Below are positions 8,398-15,704 of a DNA stretch of 64,000 nucleotides, piece after piece (the first letter of the stretch is position 1; every line of letters starts with the position of its first letter). Source of the stretch: Pseudomonas viridiflava. Lineage in GTDB: Bacteria > Pseudomonadota > Gammaproteobacteria > Pseudomonadales > Pseudomonadaceae. The notes below the pieces were generated by a model. That model did not search any database, had not been told where the DNA came from, and worked only from the letters and a program-made list of their open reading frames with translations. The stretch covers positions 1-64,000 of the forward strand of contig NZ_UTKY01000034.1 in assembly GCF_900583165.1 (NCBI RefSeq). The letters are read 5' to 3'. The position numbers and the translations under genes are program-made.

Positions 8398-9240
8398 TTA
8401 GGCAAATAGCTGCGCACTGAGCTCGCGACTGGCACTGAGCATGCTCGGCAAGAAACGCTGTTCCAGATCGGCGCGGCTGACCCGCCCGGCGTGAGTGCTG
8501 ACATTGAGCGCCGCCAGCACTTGGCCAGACGCGTCGTACACAGGCACGGCGATGGAGCGCAGGCCTTGCTCCAGCTCCTGGTCAACGATGCACCAGCCCT
8601 GCTGCCGAACTTGTTGCAGGCAATCGAGCAATGCCTCCGGGCTGGTGAGGGTGCGGCTGGTCTTGGTTTGCAGGTCGGCGTGGTCGAGGTACTCCTGCAG
8701 CGAAGCGTCGTCCAGTGCCGCCAGCAGGATGCGGCCCATGGAGGTGCAATACGCAGGCAGGCGCCCGCCTACCGACAAGTCCACGGAAATCAGACGCTGA
8801 GTAGTGGCCGAACGGGCGATGTAGAGAATGTCATCGCCTTCGAGGGTGGCCATGTTGCAGGCCTCGTGCAGTTGCTCACTCATACGGTCCAAGTAGGGCT
8901 GGGCCGACACGGCCAACGGTGTGGATGACAAGTAGGCATGGCCCAGGGTCAGCACCTTGGGTAATAACGAATACGTGCGTCCATCGGTGGTGGCGTAGCC
9001 CAGTTTGATCAAGGTGTGCAGGCAACGGCGCACGGCGGCGCGGGGAATTTCAGTGCGGTGGCTGATTTGGGCGATGGTCAGATGGCGCTTGCGCTCCTGG
9101 AACGCCTGCACCACGGCCAGGCCTCTAGCCAGGGAGGTCATAAAGTCCGGATCACCGGTAAAGGCCTGGATACGCTTGGCCGCAGAAGCAACGATCGGCG
9201 GCGCCACCGACGCGAAAGAGTTGCGCAATTGATCGTTCAT
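8398..9240 (-). CDS. pcaR: IclR-family regulator PcaR
   Basis: PcaR is the beta-ketoadipate-responsive regulator of the pca regulon. The 280-residue product has an N-terminal winged helix-turn-helix (SLARGLAVVQAF, then LTIAQISHRTEIPRAAVRRC, about 36-80) and a C-terminal IclR effector domain (GDDILYIARS, GRLPAYCTSMGRILLA, GWCIVDQELEQGLRSIAVPV). AAGGACC precedes the ATG. Strong PcaR-like sites lie about 100-130 bases upstream (9337-9370), which points to self-regulation. It heads the pca cluster and is on the same strand. Confidence 0.93.
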   Translation of the reverse strand: MNDQLRNSFASVAPPIVASAAKRIQAFTGDPDFMTSLARGLAVVQAFQERKRHLTIAQISHRTEIPRAAVRRCLHTLIKLGYATTDGRTYSLLPKVLTLGHAYLSSTPLAVSAQPYLDRMSEQLHEACNMATLEGDDILYIARSATTQRLISVDLSVGGRLPAYCTSMGRILLAALDDASLQEYLDHADLQTKTSRTLTSPEALLDCLQQVRQQGWCIVDQELEQGLRSIAVPVYDASGQVLAALNVSTHAGRVSRADLEQRFLPSMLSASRELSAQLFA

Positions 9241-9336
9241 GCCGGGGTCCTTTCTTTTATTGTCGACCGCAAGGGAGATATATCAGCTATTACAAGCTGC
9301 ACAGCCCGGGAAGCACAAGGTAGGGCCAGCAACATT

Positions 9337-9370
9337 GGGCGATTATCGAACAGCTATCCGATAATCGCAA
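9337..9370. promoter_or_regulatory. Paired PcaR-like operator sites upstream of pcaR
   Basis: On the minus strand, 9337-9351 reads GTTCGATAATCGCCC, 14 of 15 identical to the reported PcaR site. A second copy, ATCCGATAATCGCAA, lies on the plus strand at 9356-9370. The pair is arranged much like the one before pcaF (5-base gap). It is consistent with autoregulation of pcaR. Confidence 0.75.
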
Positions 9371-9783
9371 TTTTGCTGCCCTTCGATCCGTGACCGAGCG
9401 ACAGATTTAAATGGGCTTAATAGCGTTAGCTATGTCGATAAATTTAGGACGCCAACCTTTCAGCAAATACTGACACTGGCGTGTAACAAAACCCTCACAC
9501 GAAGTTGACGCTTTTTAACTTTATGCCGATAGTGTTATTCAAATGCGCCGCTATAATGCACCCTGTGTGGAGGTCGGCCCGGTTTGACTATCGGGAGCAG
9601 AGCTCGCCAGCTCATGCACAGGCCGTGCATGGTCGGTCGCAACTACCTGCTTCGAATGACGGCTGTAACAACGGGTTTCTCTTTGCTGCCTTAAACTTGA
9701 AGGGTTCAAGTTGAAGTATGCCGAGGGCCGAATTCAGGCATCACGCTGCAACGTAATTACACTTAACTCAATTAGGTAACGAT
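9371..9783. other. Intergenic leader with promoter-like box and two perfect hairpins
   Basis: No convincing protein gene is seen in this stretch. A TATAAT box lies at 9552-9557. Downstream there is an inverted repeat ATGCAC-AGGCC-GTGCAT near 9615-9631 and a perfect 8-base stem AACTTGAA-GGG-TTCAAGTT at 9694-9712. It could be a long 5' leader for the small gene at 9784 or a small RNA. No U-rich terminator is visible after the second hairpin. Confidence 0.4.
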
Positions 9784-9984
9784 GTGACGAAAGACGAACT
9801 GCGCGCGGAACTTGAGCGCCAGGAACAACGTTACAAGGATGTTTACGGCGGGGAAGTCACCACCTACGCCGCCCAGCCTGAACCTGAACGCAAACCATGG
9901 CGCAAGCGCGCCAGCCTGCTCGACCAGGCATTTGCCCAGGAAATCCAAAAGATAGAACAGGAACTCAAAACCGAGGAGCCATAA
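9784..9984 (+). CDS. Small conserved hypothetical protein, 66 residues
   Basis: I do not recognise a function. The product is highly charged, with Glu, Lys, Arg and Gln-rich helices at both ends ([20 protein letters not shown] and [16 protein letters not shown]), and may form a short coiled coil. It is cytosolic, with no signal or membrane segment. The start is a GTG preceded by TTAGGTAACGAT. Such small proteins occur near the PiT transporter in Pseudomonas from my recollection, which is not proof of a link. A hairpin follows at 10019-10041. Confidence 0.65.
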   Translation: MTKDELRAELERQEQRYKDVYGGEVTTYAAQPEPERKPWRKRASLLDQAFAQEIQKIEQELKTEEP

Positions 9985-10298
9985 GCGACTGGATTTGAAC
10001 CTTCAGGATTTAGCCTCGGATGCTGGCGCACCGCCAGCATCTGACTACCTTGCATCTCACTTTCACCAGTGAAATTTCATACAAATGTTTCAGACATGAC
10101 GTTTTCGTGACAATCCGCCGCAAATCCGCCCCTCTGCTTTACAAATCAAAGACTTGTCAAACCCCCGAAAACCCTGGGACGCACGCCTTTCCTCGCTGAT
10201 TTTCTGATGAAGATTGTTACCGATGAGCAGCTAGTGCATCGATTTCCGAGGTTTTCTGGCATAATCGCGCCCCCTTACGACCGGGTCAGAAAACCTTC
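9985..10298. other. Gap between the 66-residue gene and the PiT transporter
   Basis: It holds a perfect 10-base-pair hairpin (10019-10041) and, near the 3' side, a CATAAT box at about 10260-10265 that may be the -10 element of the phosphate transporter promoter. Otherwise I see nothing. Confidence 0.4.
10019..10041 (+). terminator. Hairpin after the 66-residue gene, weak terminator candidate
   Basis: GATGCTGGCG (10019-10028), loop CAC, CGCCAGCATC (10032-10041). The stem is perfect, but the following bases CTGACTACC lack a T-run, so it may be only an mRNA end-protecting structure or a factor-dependent terminator. Confidence 0.4.
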
Positions 10299-11774
10299 AT
10301 GATCGATTTATTCAGCGGACTGGATGCTTGGGTTCTCGTGAGCCTGTTGCTCGCCCTGGCCTTTGTCCTCGCCTTCGAGTTCATCAATGGCTTTCATGAC
10401 ACCGCTAACGCGGTGGCCACAGTCATCTATACCAAAGCCATGCCGCCGCACCTGGCCGTGTTCTTCTCCGGGGTGTTCAACTTCCTCGGCGTGTTGCTCG
10501 GCGGTGTGGGCGTCGCCTACGCCATCGTGCACTTGCTGCCGGTGGAGTTGCTGATCAATGTGAATACCGGCCACGGCCTGGCCATGGTTTTCTCGCTCTT
10601 GGCAGCGGCGATCACCTGGAACCTGGGCACCTGGTACTTCGGTATCCCGGCTTCCAGCTCCCACACCCTGATCGGTTCGATCCTCGGTGTGGGCCTGGCT
10701 AATGCCCTGATCAACGATATCCCCCTGGCTGACGGTGTGAACTGGCAGAAAGCGATCGATATCGGGGCCTCCCTGGTGTTCTCGCCGATGGCCGGTTTCC
10801 TGGTCGCAGCCCTGGTGCTGATCGGCCTGAAATGGTGGCGCCCGCTGTCGAAGATGCACAAGACGCCAGACCAGCGCCGCAAGCTCGACGACAAGAAGCA
10901 CCCGCCATTCTGGAATCGCCTGGTACTGGTGATTTCGGCCATGGCCGTGAGCTTTGTGCACGGTTCCAACGATGGCCAGAAAGGCATCGGCCTGATCATG
11001 CTAGTGCTGATCGGTATCGTCCCGGCCCAGTTCGTACTGGACTTGGGCAGCACCACCTACCAGATCGAGCGTACCCGCGACGCGACCCTGCACTTGAACC
11101 AGTTCTACCAGCGCAACCACGAGACCCTCGGTGAGTTCCTGGCCCTGGGCAAAAGCGTGAAGAACGATCTGCCGGGCAAGTTCCAGTGCAACCCGCAACA
11201 GACCGAACCGACCATCGAGGCGCTGCTGGGCACACTCAAAGGTGTCTCCGACTACCATTCGCTGACCGCTGACCACCGCATCGAAGTGCGTCGCTACCTG
11301 CTGTGCCTGGACGATACCGCGAAGAAAGTCGGCAAGCTGCCGGGCCTGGAAGCGCGTGAGAAGTCCGACCTGGACAAACTGCGCAAAGACCTGACCGCCA
11401 CCACTGAGTACGCCCCGTTCTGGGTCATCCTCGCCGTTGCACTGGCCCTGGGCCTGGGCACTATGGTCGGCTGGAAGCGCGTGGTACTGACCATTGGTGA
11501 GAAGATCGGCAAGCAGGGCATGACGTACGCCCAAGGCATGTCGGCCCAGATCACCACCGCGACCATGATTGGCTTTGCCAACATCTTCGCGCTGCCGGTG
11601 TCCACCACCCACGTGTTGTCGTCGGGTGTGGCCGGTACGATGGTTGCGAACAAAAGCGGCCTGCAAGGCGGCACCGTCAAGACCATCCTGATGGCCTGGG
11701 TGCTGACCCTGCCTGCAACTGTTGGCCTGTCGGCCGGGTTGTTCTGGTTGGCGTCGAAGGCGCTGGGCAGCTGA
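10299..11774 (+). CDS. PiT-family inorganic phosphate transporter
   Basis: This is an inner-membrane low-affinity phosphate (metal-phosphate):H+ symporter. The 491-residue product has the two PHO4 repeats: GFHDTANAVAT at 31-41 and FVHGSNDGQKGIG at about 218-230. Hydrophobic segments flank a central hydrophilic region of some 120 residues, as in E. coli PitA (499 residues). The final segment contains FALPVSTTHVLSSGVAGTM, also conserved. Upstream lies a CATAAT-type -10 box. It appears to be transcribed alone, since a REP-like repeat and a convergent small gene follow. Confidence 0.9.
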   Translation: MIDLFSGLDAWVLVSLLLALAFVLAFEFINGFHDTANAVATVIYTKAMPPHLAVFFSGVFNFLGVLLGGVGVAYAIVHLLPVELLINVNTGHGLAMVFSLLAAAITWNLGTWYFGIPASSSHTLIGSILGVGLANALINDIPLADGVNWQKAIDIGASLVFSPMAGFLVAALVLIGLKWWRPLSKMHKTPDQRRKLDDKKHPPFWNRLVLVISAMAVSFVHGSNDGQKGIGLIMLVLIGIVPAQFVLDLGSTTYQIERTRDATLHLNQFYQRNHETLGEFLALGKSVKNDLPGKFQCNPQQTEPTIEALLGTLKGVSDYHSLTADHRIEVRRYLLCLDDTAKKVGKLPGLEAREKSDLDKLRKDLTATTEYAPFWVILAVALALGLGTMVGWKRVVLTIGEKIGKQGMTYAQGMSAQITTATMIGFANIFALPVSTTHVLSSGVAGTMVANKSGLQGGTVKTILMAWVLTLPATVGLSAGLFWLASKALGS

Positions 11775-11793
11775 TAGCCAGCCGGCACTAAAA

Positions 11794-11901
11794 ATGTGGG
11801 AGGGGCGGTGCGACGACTCGACTTGCCCCCGATAGCGGTGGTTCAGTTGATACATCTATCACTGACACACTGCCATCGGGGGCAAGTCCCCTCCCACATT
11901 T
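11794..11901. repeat. REPIN with an extended loop in one arm
   Basis: The left arm reads ATGTGGGAGGGG followed by CGGTGCGACGACTCGACTTG and CCCCCGAT; the right arm is an ordinary REP in inverted orientation (ATCGGGGGCAAGTCCCCTCC). The extra GGTGCGACGACTCGA block inside the left arm recurs at about 59533-59547 and 40805-40819. Confidence 0.75.
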
Positions 11902-11929
11902 GTATTCGGGTGTTAGTTAAATTGCGGCC

Positions 11930-11955
11930 AAAAAAAAGGGCGACCGAAGTCGCCC
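11930..11955 (-). terminator. Strong intrinsic terminator of the 38-residue gene
   Basis: On the minus strand GGGCGAC-TTCG-GTCGCCC is followed by eight T. It lies 35 bases after the stop codon of the small gene at 11991-12107 and fits it in strand and distance. Confidence 0.85.
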
Positions 11956-11990
11956 AAAATGCCTTGCGTGCTCATGTAACCCGGAAAGAC

Positions 11991-12107
11991 TTAGGGTTTT
12001 TTACGCTTATTCGCGTCTTTCCAGATAAAAATTCCAAACCCTACAAAAAACAGCACCATGAGGCTGACCGTCAGCACTCCGGCAAATACCACATTATCGA
12101 TAAACAT
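11991..12107 (-). CDS. ccoM: 38-residue single-helix membrane protein, likely cbb3 oxidase subunit CcoM
   Basis: The product starts MFIDNVVFAGVLTVSLMVLF, continues as one hydrophobic helix (about residues 6-29) and ends in a basic tail WKDANKRKKP. A perfect AGGAGG lies 6 bases before the ATG, and a strong intrinsic terminator follows, so this is very likely a real one-gene transcript. The FVGFGIFIWKDANKRKK end is like small subunits of cbb3-type cytochrome oxidase. From memory it matches CcoM, the extra helix described in P. stutzeri cbb3 oxidase. The ccoNOQP genes are not in this window. The CDS call is firm; the CcoM name is less sure. Confidence 0.75.
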   Translation of the reverse strand: MFIDNVVFAGVLTVSLMVLFFVGFGIFIWKDANKRKKP

Positions 12108-12250
12108 GACCGGCCTCCTGCACTTGCCCTGTTGCGATAGGGCTAAGTTAATCGAGAAGGCGGATTGGAAAATTGACGGGGATCAATGTCGCCCGCAACG
12201 GGGCGTAAAGAAGGGCAATAACTGACCTGCATCAAGGGACGCAGGGTGTT

Positions 12251-12412
12251 TCAACGCTTTTTTGGTTTGTTCTTGGGCTTTTTCTTAACTTTGCCCAACG
12301 GCATCGCTTGTTCAAACGCCTGGCGCACTTCGTTGAGGCGCTTGTCATTCAAGTCGTGGACACGTTTGGCCCGTTCGGCATTCAGGTCGATCAGCTTGTC
12401 GTCATCACTCAT
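12251..12412 (-). CDS. Small basic conserved hypothetical protein, 53 residues
   Basis: The product begins MSDDDKLIDLNAERAKRVHD and ends in a Lys-rich tail (KVKKKPKNKPKKR). It has no membrane segment or cysteine and is probably helical in the middle (RLNEVRQAFEQAM). I recognise it only as a conserved Pseudomonas unknown. Start at ATG 12410-12412, because the reading frame upstream runs into the divergent LysR gene; the RBS is weak. The basic tail would suit nucleic-acid or ribosome binding, but this is a guess. Confidence 0.65.
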   Translation of the reverse strand: MSDDDKLIDLNAERAKRVHDLNDKRLNEVRQAFEQAMPLGKVKKKPKNKPKKR

Positions 12413-12542
12413 GGCTTGGCTTACGTCGTGGCGGGAATGCCTCAATAATGCGGCCTCCCCCGCCCCACCGCAAATCAACGGGCGACAAAATGCAGGTGAG
12501 CGCCCAAAATCGGCATTTTCCCAGGTCAGGAGATGCCCCCCG

Positions 12543-13409
12543 GTGGCACTGCACAAGGATCTTCCACCGTTGCTGGCCCTGCGTGCCTTTGAAGCTGTGG
12601 CGCGGCACTTGAGCTTTATCAAGGCGGCCAACGAGCTGTCGGTGACCCAGAGCGCATTGAGCCATCAGGTCCACAAGCTTGAGCAGCACTTGGGCAAGCC
12701 GCTGTTTATCCGACGCACCCGCGCGATTGATCTGACGAGTGACGGCCAGCAGTACTACGATGAAATCCGCCCTGCCCTCGATGCCATCGCCACCGCCACG
12801 CGCAGTCAACGGGCCGCGCCCAGCATCACGGTATTGCGTATCGGCCTGTTGGCGTCTTTTGCCACGCTATGGCTGGCGCCACGCCTGGCTGGGTTTCTCA
12901 ACCGCTACCCGCATATCCAGGTGGAGTTGTTGCCAGCGATTCAACTGGCCAACGTTGCCGCCGCCGAGGTTGACCTGGCCATTCGCTACGGCAAGGGCGA
13001 CTGGCCCGACGTGCAGGCCACACGGCTGATGCCGGAAGTGATCTCGCCAGTCTGCAGCCCGGCGCTCAAGGCCCGGCATGACAGCCCGCTGCTGGTGGCC
13101 ACCTCGCATCGGCCGTTCGAATGGACCGATTGGTCCGAGCACTACCAAGTCGACCTCGCCGACCACCCGCGCGTCATGCTGCACGACTACAACATCGTGG
13201 TCGAAGCCGCCGTGGCCGGCCAAGGCATCGCCATGGGCCGACACCGCCTGATCGAACGCAGAATCAAGGACGGCAGCTTGGTTGAAGCCTTCGACTGGCC
13301 GCCCTACCACAGCGAAATCGGCTACTGGCTGATCACCCCGCAAGGCTCGGCCAGTGAAGCGGCCGATTGTTTCAACCAGTGGCTGAAGGAAGCTTGCCGC
13401 GACGCGTGA
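12543..13409 (+). CDS. LysR-family transcriptional regulator (GcvA-like group)
   Basis: The 288-residue product has the N-terminal helix-turn-helix typical of the GcvA/AmpR/TrpI group: LPPLLALRAFEAVARHLSF, then KAANELSVTQSALSHQVHKL (about 24-43). An effector-binding domain follows (LRIGLLASFATLWLAPRL, EVDLAIRYGKGDWP, GIAMGRHRLIERRI). I place the start at GTG 12543-12545, with AGGAG about 10 bases upstream; no in-frame ATG fits. It lies on the same strand 89 bases before ridA and may control the RidA/aminotransferase pair, although LysR regulators are more often divergent. Confidence 0.87.
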   Translation: MALHKDLPPLLALRAFEAVARHLSFIKAANELSVTQSALSHQVHKLEQHLGKPLFIRRTRAIDLTSDGQQYYDEIRPALDAIATATRSQRAAPSITVLRIGLLASFATLWLAPRLAGFLNRYPHIQVELLPAIQLANVAAAEVDLAIRYGKGDWPDVQATRLMPEVISPVCSPALKARHDSPLLVATSHRPFEWTDWSEHYQVDLADHPRVMLHDYNIVVEAAVAGQGIAMGRHRLIERRIKDGSLVEAFDWPPYHSEIGYWLITPQGSASEAADCFNQWLKEACRDA

Positions 13410-13498
13410 GTTATTTCGATACGTTGTGTGAGATCTATCCGTTTGTCGCCCATCACTGCAACCAACATGCTCAACCCTCTGCCTCTTGAGGATTGATC

Positions 13499-13969
13499 AT
13501 GAGCAACTCCCTGCGCCAACGCGTCCAAACCCTCGGCCTGACGCTGCCGACCCCAAGCCAGCCAGCTGCCAACTACATCAATTATGTAATCAGCCAGAAC
13601 CAGCTGTTTGTCTCCGGGCAAATCCCTCTGGTGGACGGCAACCCTGCTTACATCGGTCGCCTGGGTGAATCCCTCAGCAATGAAGAAGGCGCCCAGGCTG
13701 CCGAGCTGGCAGCGCTTGGCCTGCTGGGACAATTAAGCGAGGCGTTGGGAGATGACCTTTCGCGCCTGGTGCGTACGCAGCGGCTGGGGGTATTTATTGC
13801 CAGCAGCGCCGACTTCAAGCAACAGAGCGCGGTCGCCAATGGGGCCTCCAACCTGCTGGTCAATGCTCTGGGCGACAAAGGTCGGCATGTGCGCACGGCC
13901 GTCGGTGTTTCCAGCCTGCCCGCTGGCGTGGCGGTGGAGGTTGACGCCATTTTTGAGCTGCTGCCATGA
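13499..13969 (+). CDS. RidA-family protein (YjgF/YER057c/UK114)
   Basis: RidA proteins hydrolyse reactive enamine/imine intermediates made by PLP enzymes. The 156-residue product is of the longer RidA subfamily (classical RidA has about 128). Conserved features are INYVISQNQLFVSGQIPLV, the EEGAQAAELAALGLLGQL helix, and VRTAVGVSSLPAGVAVEVDA, where the Arg and Glu of the active-site cleft are expected. GAGGATTG precedes the ATG. Its stop overlaps the start of the class V aminotransferase by four bases, suggesting that it clears a reactive product of that enzyme. Confidence 0.88.
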   Translation: MSNSLRQRVQTLGLTLPTPSQPAANYINYVISQNQLFVSGQIPLVDGNPAYIGRLGESLSNEEGAQAAELAALGLLGQLSEALGDDLSRLVRTQRLGVFIASSADFKQQSAVANGASNLLVNALGDKGRHVRTAVGVSSLPAGVAVEVDAIFELLP

Positions 13970-15147
13970 GCCTGCTGCACATCCAAAGCCTGCGGGACGC
14001 TACGCCCGGCTGCCAATCAGGCATCGCGCACTTCAATCACGCCGGCGCCTCCCTGCCCAGCCAGGCCACCCTCGATGCGATCATCGAGCAACTGCAACGC
14101 GAAGCCCGTGACGGCCCGATGGAAGCCGGCGAACACGGTGCCATGCTGGTAGAAAGCGCCCGCAGCGCCGCTGCGCAACTACTCAACGCACCCGCCGCCT
14201 CGATTGCCTTTGCCAGCAGCGGCTCGACCGCCTGGAACACGGCGTTCCAGGCCTTGGCCCCTTGGCAGCCCGGCGACCGCATCCTGGTGGGCCGTCACGA
14301 ATGGGGCGGCAATCTGGCAAGTATGCAAGTCGCCGTGCAGGCCGGAGCCCGCGTGGACGTCATCCCCTGCGATGCCAGTGGTGCGGTTTGCCCCGTGGCG
14401 CTGGAGTCGATGATCGACGACCGCGTAAAGCTGATCGACCTCACCTGGCTGCCGGCCAATGGCGGCCTGATCAACCCTGCCCAGGCCATCGGCGCAGTGG
14501 CCAAGCGTCATGGCATCGCCTACTTCATCGACGCCGGCCAAGCCGTCGGCCAAGTGCCCGTGGATGTGCAGGCATTGCAGTGCGATGTGCTCAAGTCGGC
14601 GGGCCGCAAACACCTGCGTGGGCCACGGGGGACGGCGTTGCTCTATGTACGCCCGGCCTTTATGCAGCACTTGAACCCGGCCCAGCGCGATGTGGTTTCC
14701 GCCCCCTGGAGCGCGGACGGGTTCGAGCTGCGCAACGACGCCCGACGCTTTGAAACCAGCGAGGCTTCGTTTGCGCTATTGGCCGGGCTGGGCAATGCCT
14801 TGCAGGAGATGAACCGATGGGGAATCGAGCGGGTATGGGAAAGCGTCTTGCACACTAGCGCGCGAATCCGCGAAGGCTTGCGTGAGATTCCGGGCCTTAC
14901 CCTGCATGATCTAGGCACCAGTCACTCCGGCTTGATCGCCTTCAACCTCAGCGGTTGGGACGCCTTCGAGCTCAAGCGGCGGCTGGGGTTGCAGCGCATC
15001 AATATCGGCGCCAATGGTGTGGCCTACACCCCACTGGATATGCAAGCGCGAGGCCTAGCCAGCGTTGCACGGGTTTCCGTCAGCCCGCTCAACGACGAAC
15101 AGGATATCGAACGGTTGCTGGCGGCCTTGCGAGCACTGCGCGATTAA
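13966..15147 (+). CDS. Class V aminotransferase (cysteine desulfurase/epimerase-like PLP enzyme)
   Basis: The 393-residue product is a fold-type I PLP enzyme. Visible motifs are ASSGSTAWNTAF (phosphate-binding loop), LTWLPANGGLINPA, YFIDAGQAVGQVPVDV with the cofactor-pairing Asp, and LKSAGRKHLRGPRGTALLYV, where the Lys of GRKH is the likely Schiff-base residue. The C-terminus has SHSGLIAFNLSG. It belongs to the group that includes isopenicillin-N epimerase-like and EgtE-like C-S lyases; the substrate is unknown. The ATGA overlap with ridA shows a translationally coupled pair. Its stop codon shares bases with the convergent gene at 15144. Confidence 0.85.
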   Translation: MSLLHIQSLRDATPGCQSGIAHFNHAGASLPSQATLDAIIEQLQREARDGPMEAGEHGAMLVESARSAAAQLLNAPAASIAFASSGSTAWNTAFQALAPWQPGDRILVGRHEWGGNLASMQVAVQAGARVDVIPCDASGAVCPVALESMIDDRVKLIDLTWLPANGGLINPAQAIGAVAKRHGIAYFIDAGQAVGQVPVDVQALQCDVLKSAGRKHLRGPRGTALLYVRPAFMQHLNPAQRDVVSAPWSADGFELRNDARRFETSEASFALLAGLGNALQEMNRWGIERVWESVLHTSARIREGLREIPGLTLHDLGTSHSGLIAFNLSGWDAFELKRRLGLQRINIGANGVAYTPLDMQARGLASVARVSVSPLNDEQDIERLLAALRALRD

Positions 15148-15485
15148 ACCTCGACGTCCACCCACAGCCCCTGGCGCGGCGCGTCTTCGATCAGCGGAAT
15201 CACCGGCACCGTGTTGTCGGCGTTAAGCAGATCACCCGGGATCGCCAGGTGCTGCTGCGGGTCGTCATCGGCTTCGCGCCGGCGTTTTTGCTGCTCTTGC
15301 TGGCGACGTTGTTCCTCACGCAGCAAAAAGGTCGACTGCTCGGCGTCGCCCTTTTTCAGATCGATCGTGCTTTCATTGGAACCCGGCTGCACTGGCACCA
15401 CGGGCGGGATATCCGGCTTCTGGCGCACCGGATCAAGTTGTGACGTAACCGGCACAACGCTGACGGGCAGCATGGGTGGCAGCAT
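15144..15485 (-). CDS. Conserved hypothetical protein, 113 residues, Pro/Gln/Arg-rich
   Basis: I do not recognise a function. The product has a Pro/Val-rich N-terminal part (PPMLPVSVVPVTSQLDPV, IPPVVPVQPGS), a charged coiled-coil-like middle (REEQRRQQEQQKRRREADDD) and a C-terminal DNTVPVIPLIEDAPRQGLW. There is no signal sequence or membrane helix. AGGAG lies about 10 bases before the ATG at 15483-15485. The arrangement PxxP plus Arg/Gln helix is reminiscent of other small Pseudomonas unknowns. It is tail-to-tail with the aminotransferase gene, with overlapping stop codons. Confidence 0.7.
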   Translation of the reverse strand: MLPPMLPVSVVPVTSQLDPVRQKPDIPPVVPVQPGSNESTIDLKKGDAEQSTFLLREEQRRQQEQQKRRREADDDPQQHLAIPGDLLNADNTVPVIPLIEDAPRQGLWVDVEV

Positions 15486-15704
15486 AAGGTTTACTCTCCT
15501 GATCAACAGGCTGTCGGCGGGTTGCAGGGTGACTTGAGCGCAGGCTCGCCAAGCTGTGACCCAGTCGACACTCGCAAGTGCCCGCCACCCGTCGATTCAG
15601 ACGCCAACCCCCCACGTAAACGGAGTAGTTTTTCTCAGAGTCCTTGGGCGGGGGGCCTTGTTCCGTTAAGATAGTCGGCTTTTTCACGGCGGGAGTCAGG
15701 CAGC

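Noticed and set aside
11991-12107. Chance frame at a convergent gene end
   Set aside because: Rejected as chance because of the perfect AGGAGG, a well-formed membrane helix and a strong same-strand terminator; kept as a gene.
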